DNA of 64,000 nucleotides, taken from contig NZ_JACCAC010000001.1 in assembly GCF_013409425.1 (NCBI RefSeq), forward strand, positions 1,054,001 to 1,118,000, given 5' to 3'. Source of the DNA: Nocardioides perillae. GTDB taxonomy: Bacteria > Actinomycetota > Actinomycetes > Propionibacteriales > Nocardioidaceae. The translations under genes were made by a program, and so were the position numbers. A model generated the notes under the pieces. It made no database searches and had not been told where the DNA came from. It was given only the letters and a program-made list of their open reading frames with translations. Below are positions 9,621 through 17,939 of the stretch, in pieces (position 1 is the first letter of the stretch; the number at the start of each line of letters is the position of its first letter).

Positions 9621-10700
9621 ATGACGACGACGTCCCTCCCGGCCCGCGCGGCCCGCATCGCGCACCTCGCCCGCACCCACGTCGAGGCCGGCGTGCTGAT
9701 GGGCGCGATGGCGCTGCCCGCGCCCGTGCAGCGCCGCCTCGCCGGCAAGCCGGTGGTGGTGGAGGGCCAGGAGCTGGACGTCGAGACCCAGCTGATGCTG
9801 CGGCTGCAGGCCGCCACCCAGAAGCCGGTCGAGACGCTGCCGATCCCGGCGGGCCGGGTCGCGCTCGCGCACGGGGCGGGGATCGCGGGCGGGCGGCAGC
9901 CGATCGGCGAGACCCGCGACCTGCAGGTCGCCGGGATGGCCGCCCGTCTCTACGTCCCGCGCGCGCTCGTGGGCACCGCCACGCGGCCGACCGGCGACCC
10001 GACGCTGGTCTTCTTCCACGGCGGCGGCTGGATCTACGGCGACCTCGACTCCCACGACGCCACCTGCCGCGTGCTGGCGGAGCGGGCGGGAGTGCGGGTG
10101 GTGGCGGTCGACTACCGGCTCGCGCCTGAGGCTACCTTCCCGGCGGCCCACGACGACTGCGTCGCGGCGTACCGCTGGGTGGTCGAGCACGCCTCCGACC
10201 TCGGGGCCGACGTCGACCGGCTCGCGGTGGGCGGCGACTCCGCCGGCGGCTGCCTGGCCGCGACGACCGCGATCGCGGCCGCGCGCGAGGGGCTGCCGCT
10301 GGCCTTCCAGCTGCTCGTCTACCCCGCGACGGACATGACGCGCAGCCACGACTCGCACCGCACCTTCGCGCAAGGCTTCTACCTCTCCGCGGAGTTCATG
10401 GACCTCGCCGCGGAGAGCTACCTGCCCCACGAGGCCGACCGCCGCGACCCGCGCGCCTCGCCGCTCTTCGCCGACCTGCCCGAGGGCCTCGCGCCCGCCT
10501 ACGTCTGCACCGCCGGCTTCGACCCGCTGCGCGACGAGGGCGAGGCGTACGCCGCCAAGCTGCGGGAGGCGGGCGTCGAGGTCGAGCTGCACCGCTTCGG
10601 CGCGCTGATCCACAGCTTCTTCAACGTCGTCGGCGTCGGCCGCACCTCCCGCGCGGCCGTCCAGGACATCGCCGAGGCGCTGCGCCGCGGGCTCTCCTGA
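9621..10700 (+). CDS. Alpha/beta hydrolase of the hormone-sensitive-lipase (GDXG) family
   Basis: 359 residues from the ATG at 9621; the frame extends further upstream but without support. Members are esterases or lipases acting on short acyl esters. The oxyanion-hole motif HGGGW is at 133-137, the nucleophile elbow GDSAGG at 205-210 (Ser207), the acid is in GFDPLRDEG and the histidine in LIHSFFNV. An N-terminal cap of about 110 residues precedes the core, as in the family. It reads away from the divergent YtxH-like gene. No substrate can be inferred. Confidence 0.88.
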   Translation: MTTTSLPARAARIAHLARTHVEAGVLMGAMALPAPVQRRLAGKPVVVEGQELDVETQLMLRLQAATQKPVETLPIPAGRVALAHGAGIAGGRQPIGETRDLQVAGMAARLYVPRALVGTATRPTGDPTLVFFHGGGWIYGDLDSHDATCRVLAERAGVRVVAVDYRLAPEATFPAAHDDCVAAYRWVVEHASDLGADVDRLAVGGDSAGGCLAATTAIAAAREGLPLAFQLLVYPATDMTRSHDSHRTFAQGFYLSAEFMDLAAESYLPHEADRRDPRASPLFADLPEGLAPAYVCTAGFDPLRDEGEAYAAKLREAGVEVELHRFGALIHSFFNVVGVGRTSRAAVQDIAEALRRGLS

Positions 10701-10773
10701 CCGCTCAGCGCCGGCGCGGGCCTCGGTCACGATCCGGTGAAGACCCCTGGCGTGCGGCTGCCACGCCTCTAGC

Positions 10774-11442
10774 GTGGCGCGCGTGCCACACCGGGGGAGC
10801 AGAGCAGCGCGCGTCCTGGTGGTGACGACCCTGCTCGTCGCCGCCCTCGGCGGCTGGCGCACCCTGACGGCGCCGAGCTTCAGCGAGAGCGGCGTGCCCA
10901 CGGTCTTCGTGGGCGACTCGATCACCCAGGCCGGGTCGGAGTCGTTCCGCGGGATGCCGAGCCGCCGGTCGTGGGTGCGCTACGTGGTGACCGACGAGCG
11001 CTCGCCCTGGCGCTTCGTCGCCAACGTCGCGGTGCGCGGCCAGCGCCTCGACGAGATGGCCGCGCGCTTCGAGCGCGACGTGCTGGCGCGCGACCCGGAG
11101 GCGGTGGTGGTCCTCGGCGGCACCAACGACGTGCTCCAGGGCGTGCCGGTGGCCGAGTCGCTGGTGCACCTCGAGGCCATGGTCACCGCGGCCCAGGACG
11201 CCGGCGCCCGGGTGTGGGTCGTCGCCCCGCCGCCGATGGCCCCTGCGCGCGGTGACGCCCGCCCGCTGCGCGACGCCCAGGAGGCGCTCGCCGAGGACCT
11301 CGGCGCGACCTGGGTCGACCCCACCTCCGCGGTCGGCGCCCCCGACGGCACGTGGCTGCCCGAGATGTCGCGCGACGGGGTGCACCCCACCCGCGAGGCC
11401 GCACGGCGCTGGGCGGCCTCCGTCCTCGCCGCCGTTCAGTAG
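10774..11442 (+). CDS. SGNH/GDSL-family hydrolase, secreted or membrane-anchored
   Basis: 222 residues. The N-terminus has a basic start and a hydrophobic helix (VLVVTTLLVAALGG), consistent with export or anchoring. The SGNH blocks are all visible: VGDSIT with Ser49, the Asn block GGTNDV, and the C-terminal DGVHPT carrying Asp and His. Such enzymes are esterases, often acting on envelope carbohydrates or lipids. The gene ends by overlapping the convergent DsrE gene by seven bases. Confidence 0.82.
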   Translation: MARVPHRGSRAARVLVVTTLLVAALGGWRTLTAPSFSESGVPTVFVGDSITQAGSESFRGMPSRRSWVRYVVTDERSPWRFVANVAVRGQRLDEMAARFERDVLARDPEAVVVLGGTNDVLQGVPVAESLVHLEAMVTAAQDAGARVWVVAPPPMAPARGDARPLRDAQEALAEDLGATWVDPTSAVGAPDGTWLPEMSRDGVHPTREAARRWAASVLAAVQ

Positions 11443-11828
11443 ACGAGCGCCTGGACCCCCTCGCCGAGGACCTCCTCGATGAAGCCGGCCGCTCCGGCGA
11501 TGACGGCGCCCTCGCGCAGGTCGGTCTCGACGATGCCGCGGCGCGCGGCGCACTGGGTGCACGCGACGACCCTGCTGCCGGCGCCCACCGAGGCCAGCAC
11601 GACGTCGACCAGCTCGGTGGCGGGGGTGGCGCCGGCGAGGCCGAGGTCGACGTCGCGGTCCGCCACGGCGTACCACGTCGCCTCGCCGGTCAGCCAGAGC
11701 GAGACCTCGGCGCCGGCGAGCACGGCGGTGGCGGCGACGGTGAGGCCCTGGTTGGACCGCTCGGCGTCCTCCGGGCCGCAGGTCACCTTGACGACGAGGC
11801 GGCGGGCTGCGGGGGTCTGAGGGGGCAC
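11436..11828 (-). CDS. DsrE-family sulfur-relay-like protein
   Basis: 130 residues from a GTG at 11828; a longer frame continues upstream but crosses the divergent gene and is rejected. The fold pattern is DsrE-like: VVKVTCGPEDAERSNQGL at the start, a central LWLTGEAT strand-helix, and the candidate active Cys in ACTQCAARRGI. Some DsrE-family proteins transfer sulfane sulfur in thiol relays, but many members are uncharacterised. The stop region overlaps the end of the SGNH hydrolase gene. The 5' end is only about 25 bases from the divergent nitrobindin gene, so the two may share a control region. Confidence 0.8.
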   Translation of the reverse strand: MPPQTPAARRLVVKVTCGPEDAERSNQGLTVAATAVLAGAEVSLWLTGEATWYAVADRDVDLGLAGATPATELVDVVLASVGAGSRVVACTQCAARRGIVETDLREGAVIAGAAGFIEEVLGEGVQALVY

Positions 11829-11852
11829 GGGGCAAAGACTAGGGTGGTCGTC

Positions 11853-12347
11853 ATGCCCTTCGAGCTGCCCGACAACCTGCACCCCGACTGCGGACCGGTC
11901 GCCTGGATGCTCGGCACCTGGCGCGGCAACGGCAAGGGCGACTACCCCACGATCGAGGCGTTCGACTACGGCCAGGAGCTGATCTTCACCCACGACGGGC
12001 GCCCGTTCTTCCACTACATGGCCCGCAGCTGGATCGTCGACGCCGACGGCCAGAAGCTGCGCGAGGGCGCCATCGAGACCGGCTTCCTGCGCTGCCGCGG
12101 CGAGGGCAAGGTGGAGCTGCTGCTCACCCACCACACCGGCATCGCCGAGATCTGGTACGGCGAGGCCGACGGCGGCAAGCTCGAGCTCACCACCGACGCG
12201 GTCGTGCGCACCGAGTCGGCCAAGGAGGTCACGGGCGGCAAGCGGCTCTACGGCAACGTCGAGGGCGACCTGCTGTACGCCGTCGACCTCGCCGCCGTCG
12301 GTCAGCCGCTGCAGCCCCACCTGTGGGCGCGGCTGCAACGCGCGTGA
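11853..12347 (+). CDS. Nitrobindin/THAP4-like heme-binding beta-barrel protein
   Basis: 164 residues from the ATG at 11853. The N-terminal nitrobindin signature is complete (MLGTWRGNGKGDYPTI), the barrel strands follow, and the C-terminus has the conserved QPHLWARL segment, whose His is the expected proximal heme ligand. Nitrobindins bind ferric heme in a ten-stranded barrel and can scavenge or isomerise peroxynitrite. The stop overlaps the GTG of a Fur-family regulator (GTGA), so the two are translationally coupled, which suggests a link to metal or redox control. Confidence 0.88.
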   Translation: MPFELPDNLHPDCGPVAWMLGTWRGNGKGDYPTIEAFDYGQELIFTHDGRPFFHYMARSWIVDADGQKLREGAIETGFLRCRGEGKVELLLTHHTGIAEIWYGEADGGKLELTTDAVVRTESAKEVTGGKRLYGNVEGDLLYAVDLAAVGQPLQPHLWARLQRA

Positions 12348-12802
12348 GCGACGAGCTGCGGGAGCGGCTGCGCGGCTCCGGCTACCGGATGACCCCGCAG
12401 CGCGAGCTGGTGCTGCGCGCCGTGGAGCACCTGGGCCACGCGACGCCCGACGAGGTGCACGCCGAGGTGCAGCGGCACTCGAGCGCGGTGAACCTGTCGA
12501 CGGTCTACCGCACCCTCGAGGTGCTCGAGCAGCTCGGCCTGGTGCGCCACGCGCACCTCTCCGACCGGGCGCCGACCTACCACTCGGTGACCGACCACGA
12601 GCACTTCCACCTGGTCTGCCGGAATTGCTCCCGCGTCACCTCGGTTGGGGCAGGGGAGGCCGAGGCGTTCACCGGCGCGCTGCGGGCCCGGCACGGGTTC
12701 GTCGCCGACGTCGGCCACCTCACGGTCTTCGGCCGGTGCGAGGAGTGCGGGCCGACCGACGACGGTGCCTCGGAGACCGACCCCGAACGCGAGGAGAGCT
12801 GA
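12344..12802 (+). CDS. Fur-family metal- or redox-responsive regulator
   Basis: 152 residues from the GTG that overlaps the previous stop. Fur features are clear: helix-turn-helix with YRMTPQRELVLRAVEHLG and NLSTVYRTLEVLEQLGLV, the metal-binding segment HEHFHLVCRNC, and a second CxxC (CEEC) near the end, giving a structural zinc site. Fur, Zur and PerR cannot be separated by eye. It lies between nitrobindin and YgfZ in an overlapping three-gene operon. Its DNA targets are unknown; no classic Fur box was spotted upstream. Confidence 0.9.
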   Translation: MSDELRERLRGSGYRMTPQRELVLRAVEHLGHATPDEVHAEVQRHSSAVNLSTVYRTLEVLEQLGLVRHAHLSDRAPTYHSVTDHEHFHLVCRNCSRVTSVGAGEAEAFTGALRARHGFVADVGHLTVFGRCEECGPTDDGASETDPEREES

Positions 12803-13764
12803 TGCGCAGCCCGCTGCTGGACCTGCCCGGAGCCGTCGACGGCGACGGGATCGACGCCGGGGTGCCGGCCCACTACGGGTCGTTCAACACCGAGCAGCGC
12901 ACGCTGGTGGGCGGCGAGGGGTTCGTCGACCTGTCGCACCGCGACGTGGTGCGCGTCTCCGGGCCCGACCGGCTGACCTGGCTGCACTCGCTCACCACCC
13001 AGCACCTGCTCGACCTCGCCCCCGGGCAGTGGACCGGCGCGCTGGTGCTCAGCCCGCAGGGCCACGTCGAGCACGCCTTCGTCGGCGTCGACGACGGCGA
13101 GGCGTTCACCGCCCACACCGAGCCGGGCGCCGGCGAGGCGCTCGTGGCCTGGCTCGACCGGATGCGCTTCATGATGCGCGTCGAGGTCGCGCTCGTCACC
13201 GAGGAGGTCGCGGTGACGTGGCGGCCGGGCCGCGCGGGCGAGGGGCCCTACGACGCCTACGAGCTCGTGCCGCGTGCGCAGCTGACCGCCTACGCGGAGG
13301 CCGCCGGGCCCGCCTGCGGCCTGTGGGCCTTCGAGGCGCTGCGCATCGAGCGCGGCGAGCCGCGGCTCGGCCTCGACACCGACCACCGCACCATCCCCAA
13401 CGAGGTCGGCTGGATCGGCTCCTCGGTGCACCTCGACAAGGGCTGCTACCGCGGGCAGGAGACCGTCGCGCGGGTCCACACCCTCGGGCGCCCGCCGCGC
13501 CGGCTGACGCTGCTGCACCTCGACGGCTCCGAGAACAGGCTGCCCACGCGCGGCGCCGAGGTGTTCGCCGCCGACGCCCCAGACCGCGCCGTCGGCTTCG
13601 TCGGCAGCTCCGCGCGCCACCACGAGCTCGGCCCGATCGCGCTCGCGGTGCTCAAGCGCAACGTGCCCGTCGACGCCGCCCTGGTCGTCGACGGCATGCC
13701 CGCCGGCCAGGAGGTCGTCGTCGACCCCGAGGTCGGACTGCACGTCCGGCCGCGCCTGCGCTGA
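12802..13764 (+). CDS. ygfZ: Folate-binding protein YgfZ (GcvT-like)
   Basis: 320 residues from an ATG overlapping the Fur stop (TGATG). The family signature DKGCYRGQETVAR, with its conserved Cys, is present, as are the GcvT-like N-terminal folate-binding motifs (VDLSHRDVVRVSGPDRLTWLHSL). YgfZ binds tetrahydrofolate and helps assemble or repair certain iron-sulfur proteins, which fits coupling to a Fur regulator and a heme protein. It is the last gene of the operon; a long inverted repeat follows. Confidence 0.93.
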   Translation: MRSPLLDLPGAVDGDGIDAGVPAHYGSFNTEQRTLVGGEGFVDLSHRDVVRVSGPDRLTWLHSLTTQHLLDLAPGQWTGALVLSPQGHVEHAFVGVDDGEAFTAHTEPGAGEALVAWLDRMRFMMRVEVALVTEEVAVTWRPGRAGEGPYDAYELVPRAQLTAYAEAAGPACGLWAFEALRIERGEPRLGLDTDHRTIPNEVGWIGSSVHLDKGCYRGQETVARVHTLGRPPRRLTLLHLDGSENRLPTRGAEVFAADAPDRAVGFVGSSARHHELGPIALAVLKRNVPVDAALVVDGMPAGQEVVVDPEVGLHVRPRLR

Positions 13765-13818
13765 GCCGCGGCGTACGCCCTCCGCCCCGGCCGGCCGCCC
13801 TGCGTCGGACGGATCACT

Positions 13819-13889
13819 TGTAACGCGCCGTTGGACGCACTACCTACCCCCGTCGGCGGGGGTGGGAGCGCTACCGACGGCGCGTTACA
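13819..13889. terminator. Long nested inverted repeat between convergent genes
   Basis: TGTAACGCGCCGT (13819-13831) and ACGGCGCGTTACA (13877-13889) are a perfect 13-bp inverted repeat. Inside, CCTACCCCCG and CGGGGGTGGG can form a second stem. The right arm overlaps the TAA stop of the minus-strand coiled-coil gene (13885-13887). It lies between convergent gene ends, so a bidirectional terminator is the simplest reading. Confidence 0.65.
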
Positions 13890-16812
13890 TCTCGGCCGGT
13901 GGCGGGGTGAGGTCGGGGCGCAGCCGGCGCAGCGCCCCGTCGAAGGCGACGGGGTCGACGGTGCGGGCGTCGACGACGTACGGCGGGAGGCTGCGGCGGT
14001 GGAACAGCACCCGCCAGCCGCGTTCCCCGGGCTGACCCTCGATCTCCACGTGGTGGGAGCGGTCCGCGAGGTCGAAGCGGTGGTGGCTGTCGGCGGCCAC
14101 GATGTCGACGACCGTGCCGACGATGCGCACCTGCGTGGGCCGGGCGCTGCCCCGGGCGCCGAGCACGGCCAGCGCGACCGTCGCGAGGGTGAGCCCGATG
14201 CCGAGCGGGGCCAGCAGGTCGCCGCGGGCGGCGACGTAGGCGACGCCCACCGCCGCGGCCAGCGCCCCGAGCAGCAGCAGCCCGCCGCCGAGCCGCACCC
14301 GGCGCTGCGGGGCGAACGTCTCGACGCGGGGCTCGTCCTCCGTCGCGACGGCGCGTACGCCGGTGCTCGCCGCAGCCTCGTCCGCCGCGGTCCCTGACTC
14401 CGCCTCGACCGGCTGCTCGACCGGCTGCTCGACCGGCTGCTCGGCCGGCTGCTCGGCGACCCGCTCCGTCGCCCGCTCCGCCTCCATCTCGGCGGCGAGC
14501 TCGTCCCAGGTGGTGCGGGGCGCCTGGGGTGCGCGGGTGTCCGCGACGTCGTCGGGCTCGCCCTCCACGCTGGCGTTCACCGCGCCGGCCGGCGCGGCTC
14601 CGAGCAGCGGGAGGGCGCCGGGTCGAGGGTCGTCCTCACCAGCCCCGGTGCCGAGGGCGGCGGGGGCGTGCGCGTCGCCGCGCCGCTTGCGCCCGAAGCG
14701 GCGCGATCCCTGATCGAGCAGTGCCGCCCGGGCGTCGGCCAGCTCGGCGGCGAGGGCGGCCGCGCGGCGCTCGGCGGCGCTGCGCTCGGCGAGGGCGGCC
14801 TCGGCGAGCTCGGCCTGACGGCGCACCGCGGCCTCGACGGCCACCCGGTCCTGCGACCGCTCGGCTGCGAGCTGCTCGGCCTGCGTGCGCAGCCGTGCCT
14901 GCTCGGTCGCGGCGCGCTCGGCGGCGAGGCGGGCCTCCTGCGCCTCGCGGAGCGCGGCGGCGTGCTCGGTCGCGGCGGCGGCCGCCTGGTCGAGGGCGGC
15001 GCGGGCCTGCGCGAGGGCGGCGGCCTGCTCGGCGGCGACGGCCTCGGCGGCAGCGAGCCGCTCCTGCACGGCCGCCTCGGTGGCGGCGCGGGCCTGCGCG
15101 GCCTCGGTGGCCGCGGTCTCGGCGGCGGCCCGCTCGGCGTGGGCCTGCTGGGCGGCCTCGGCCTGCGCGGCGGCCGCCTCGAGCGCCTCGGTGCGCGCCT
15201 GCTCGGCGGCCTCGACCTGGGCGGCCAGCGCGGCGGCGGCCTCCCGGGCGGCGGCCTCGTCGGTCGCGGCCTGGGCGGCGCGCTCGGCGGCGGCCCGGGC
15301 CGCCTCCTCGGCGGCGGTGCGCTCCGCCTGGGCGGCGGTGGCCGCCTCGGTCTGGGCGCGGGCGGTGTCCTCGGCGACCTGGCGGACGGCGGCGGCCTCG
15401 ACGGCTGCCGCGCTGGCGGCCGCGGCGGCCTCGTCGGCGACCCGGCGCGCCTCGGCCTGCTCGGCGGCGGCCGCCTCCGCGAGCCGTCGGGCCTCGGCCG
15501 CCTGCTGCGCGGCGGCGTCGGCGGCGACGCGCGACTCCTGGGCCGCGGTGGCCTCGGCGGCGCGGTCGGCGGCCTCGCGGTGAGCGGCCTCCTCCGCCTG
15601 CGCAGCGGCCCCGGCCCGGGCGGCGACCTCCGCCGCGTGCTCCTCGGCGGCGGTCCGTGCGGCGAGCGCGGCGGTGGCGGCCTCGGCCTGCTGCGTGGCC
15701 GCGTCCTCGGCGGCGGCGCGCGCCTCGGCGGCCTGCTCGGCCCGGGCTGCGGCCGCGGCGGCGGCCTCGTCGGCGACCCGGCGGGCCTCGGCCTGCTCGG
15801 CGGCGGCCTCCTCCGCGAGCCGGCGGGCCTCGGCGGCCTCGCGGGCAGCGGCCTCGGCGGCCTCGCGCTCGGCCTGTGCCGCCTGCGCGGCCTCGGCGAA
15901 CCGGGCGGCGGCGGCCTCGGTGTCGCCCACGTAGCGCTCGGAGGCGGCGGCCAGCTCCGCGGCGTACTGCTCGGCGCGCGCCGCACCCTCCTCCGCCAGC
16001 TCGCGGGCCCGCTGCTCGGCGGCTTCGCGCGCCTCGTGGGCGGCGCGGGCCTCCTCCGCGGCGGTGCGGGCGGCCTCCTCGGCGGCGGCGCGGTCGGCGG
16101 CGGCCTGCTCGGCCTCGGCGGCGCGCGCCTGGGCGGCCTCCTCGGCGGCGCGGCGCTCCTCCAGCGCGCGGGTGGCGGCGGCCTGGGCCTCGGCGGCCTC
16201 CTCGGCACGGGCCTGCGCCGTCGCCTCGGCGCCCTTGCGGCCGGCCGCGGCCGACGCGGCCATCTCGACGGCGCGGCGGGTGGCGCCCTCGGCCTCCTCG
16301 CGAGCACGCACGGCGCGGGCGACGGCCTCCTCCGCCTCGCCGGTGCGGGTGGTCAGGGCGGCGAGCGCCGCCTCGGCCTCGGCGCGGGCGGCGATCGCCT
16401 CGCGGGCGGCCTCGACCTGCTCGACGGCGCGCCGGTCGGCCTCCTCGCGGGCGCGCGCGGCAGCGGCGGCGGCCTCCTCGGCCACGAGCCGCTCGGCGGT
16501 CTGCTCGCTCGCGGCCAGCTCGGCGGCGCGGCGCAGCTCCTCGGCGCGGGTGGCGGCCGCGGTGGCGGCGTCGGCCCGGGCGACGGCCTGCGCGAGCGTC
16601 TCGGGCGGGGCGTCAGCCGGGTCGGGCGTCGCGTCGGCCGCGGCGACCCCGGGCACCGCCGGGTAGCCCGCCCGCGAGCGGCGCAGCCACCGCCGCGCGG
16701 TGCCGCCGTCGTCGTCCGGGCGCAGCCCGGCCTGCCCGGTGGGGGAGCCGGTGGGGGAGCCGGTGGCCCGGTCGTCCCGGGGGGCGTCGTCGTGCGGAGC
16801 GGCGGAGTCCAT
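13885..16812 (-). CDS. Giant Ala/Glu/Arg coiled-coil protein with C-terminal membrane segments
   Basis: 975 residues from the ATG at 16812 (MDSAAPHDD); the frame runs 37 codons further upstream, but through a palindrome. Residues about 90-720 are an almost uninterrupted Ala/Glu/Arg/Gln helix with repeated blocks such as RRVADEAAAAAAARAEQAA and EEAARAAAERAAQAA, predicted as a very long coiled coil. A short QPVEQPVE repeat and an acidic linker follow. Two hydrophobic helices lie at about 843-861 and 867-886, then a roughly 90-residue folded C-terminus with a VRIVGTVVDIVAADSHHRFDLA strand pattern. I do not recognise a named family. It is probably membrane-anchored with a long cytoplasmic rod, perhaps scaffolding or cell-shape related. 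The reverse strand shows equally long open frames because of base composition only. Confidence 0.75.
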   Translation of the reverse strand: MDSAAPHDDAPRDDRATGSPTGSPTGQAGLRPDDDGGTARRWLRRSRAGYPAVPGVAAADATPDPADAPPETLAQAVARADAATAAATRAEELRRAAELAASEQTAERLVAEEAAAAAARAREEADRRAVEQVEAAREAIAARAEAEAALAALTTRTGEAEEAVARAVRAREEAEGATRRAVEMAASAAAGRKGAEATAQARAEEAAEAQAAATRALEERRAAEEAAQARAAEAEQAAADRAAAEEAARTAAEEARAAHEAREAAEQRARELAEEGAARAEQYAAELAAASERYVGDTEAAAARFAEAAQAAQAEREAAEAAAREAAEARRLAEEAAAEQAEARRVADEAAAAAAARAEQAAEARAAAEDAATQQAEAATAALAARTAAEEHAAEVAARAGAAAQAEEAAHREAADRAAEATAAQESRVAADAAAQQAAEARRLAEAAAAEQAEARRVADEAAAAASAAAVEAAAVRQVAEDTARAQTEAATAAQAERTAAEEAARAAAERAAQAATDEAAAREAAAALAAQVEAAEQARTEALEAAAAQAEAAQQAHAERAAAETAATEAAQARAATEAAVQERLAAAEAVAAEQAAALAQARAALDQAAAAATEHAAALREAQEARLAAERAATEQARLRTQAEQLAAERSQDRVAVEAAVRRQAELAEAALAERSAAERRAAALAAELADARAALLDQGSRRFGRKRRGDAHAPAALGTGAGEDDPRPGALPLLGAAPAGAVNASVEGEPDDVADTRAPQAPRTTWDELAAEMEAERATERVAEQPAEQPVEQPVEQPVEAESGTAADEAAASTGVRAVATEDEPRVETFAPQRRVRLGGGLLLLGALAAAVGVAYVAARGDLLAPLGIGLTLATVALAVLGARGSARPTQVRIVGTVVDIVAADSHHRFDLADRSHHVEIEGQPGERGWRVLFHRRSLPPYVVDARTVDPVAFDGALRRLRPDLTPPPAEM

Positions 16813-16878
16813 CGGGGCGCAGCCTAGCGACGCCGTGCCCCCGCCGCGGCGACTCACCGGGAGACGTCGCGTCCGGTG

Positions 16879-16936
16879 CAATTGCTGGGTTGTGGCCCGG
16901 TTACCGACGAGTAAGCGGGCCACAACTCAGCAATTG
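16879..16936. repeat. 21-bp palindromic element
   Basis: CAATTGCTGGGTTGTGGCCC (16879-16898, plus G) pairs with CGGGCCACAACTCAGCAATT (16916-16935, plus G) with a single G-T mismatch and a 16-base loop. It lies between the stop of mshD and the start of the coiled-coil gene on the minus strand. It could be a terminator for mshD or a dispersed REP-like element. Confidence 0.75.
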
Positions 16937-16952
16937 ACCCGAATCGGCCCTA

Positions 16953-17831
16953 TCACCCCCGCGCGTACTGCACGTGCGTGTCGGCCGCCGCGTGCGCGAA
17001 GCCGAGCCGGGAGTAGACCGCGACGGCGGGCGCGTTGTCGGACTCGACGTAGAGCAGCACCTCGCCCAAGCCGCGGCCGTGCAGGTGGTGCAGCCCGGCG
17101 AGCGTGAGCACCCCACCGAGACCGCGGCCCTGCGCGGCCGGCGCGATGCCGACGACGTACACCTCGCCGCGCAGCACGCCGTCGTCGCCGACGGGGTGCA
17201 CCTTCGTCCAGTGGAAGCCGAGCAGCTCGCCGGTCGCGGTGTCGCGGGCGAGCAGCAGGCCGGCGGGGTCCCACCACGGCTCGTGGCGGCGTACGGCGAG
17301 CCCGTCCGCGTCGAGCGCACCTTGCTCGGGGTGGTGGGCGAAGGCGGCGGCGTTGACCGCGAGCACGTCGGCGGCGTCACGCTCGGCGTTCTCGTCGAAG
17401 CCGCTGATCGCGACCCCGTCCGGCACGACCACCTCCGGCAGCGGCACGGACGCGTCACGCCGCATCACCCACAGCTCGCGGACGCGCGCGAAGCCGAACC
17501 GGTCGGCGAGCACCGCCGCGCCGGGGTGGTCGCCGTGCGACCACGCGGTGAGCCGCTCGCCCTCCGTCACCTCGGCCACCTCTGCGAGCAGCGTCGAGCC
17601 GAGCCCGCGGCGCCGCGCGGCGGGGGCGACCACGACCGACAGCTCGTCGTCGACGAGCAGCGCGAACGCCTCGTCTGCCCGCCACCAGCCGATGTCAGCG
17701 GCGGGCCGGTGCCGCAACGCCAGCCAGGTCGCCTCGTCGAGCGGGGCGGCGCCGTCGGCGGCCTCCGCGGCCCGCGACACCTCCTCGACGTGGGCGAGGA
17801 CGTCGGCGGGCAGCAGGTCCGGCTCGAGCAC
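16953..17831 (-). CDS. mshD: Mycothiol synthase MshD
   Basis: 292 residues made of two GNAT acetyltransferase domains, the known MshD architecture. The enzyme acetylates Cys-GlcN-Ins with acetyl-CoA in the last step of mycothiol synthesis. The C-terminal, active domain is recognisable by NAAAFAHHPEQGALD, GFHWTKVHP, GEVYVVGIAPAAQGRGLG (acetyl-CoA loop) and LYVESDNAPAVAVYSRLGF. The N-terminal domain retains only a weaker VAPAARRRGLGSTLL loop. This gene is strong evidence for an actinobacterial host. In mycobacteria mshD also lies beside glnR and phosphate genes. Confidence 0.95.
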   Translation of the reverse strand: MLEPDLLPADVLAHVEEVSRAAEAADGAAPLDEATWLALRHRPAADIGWWRADEAFALLVDDELSVVVAPAARRRGLGSTLLAEVAEVTEGERLTAWSHGDHPGAAVLADRFGFARVRELWVMRRDASVPLPEVVVPDGVAISGFDENAERDAADVLAVNAAAFAHHPEQGALDADGLAVRRHEPWWDPAGLLLARDTATGELLGFHWTKVHPVGDDGVLRGEVYVVGIAPAAQGRGLGGVLTLAGLHHLHGRGLGEVLLYVESDNAPAVAVYSRLGFAHAAADTHVQYARG

Positions 17832-17883
17832 GCCGCCACCCTAGGTGCGGGAAGAAACCGCGGCCCCTCGGGCGTTCCATCCC

Positions 17884-17899
17884 GGTTGACGCTTCAACC
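17884..17899. promoter_or_regulatory. Short inverted repeat upstream of the YeeE-type transporter
   Basis: GGTTGA-CGCT-TCAACC forms a 6-bp inverted repeat 41 bases before the GTG of the transporter gene. It is a possible operator; nothing else supports it. Confidence 0.3.
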
Positions 17900-17939
17900 G
17901 TCGATCCCCTGACCGTCCCCCCCACGCGCAGGAGTCCTC

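Noticed and set aside
14529-16937. Long plus-strand open frames (802 and 719 codons) opposite the coiled-coil gene
   Set aside because: They are Arg/Pro/Gly- or Gly/Leu-rich translations of the antisense of GC-rich Ala codons, with no start signals or recognisable domains.
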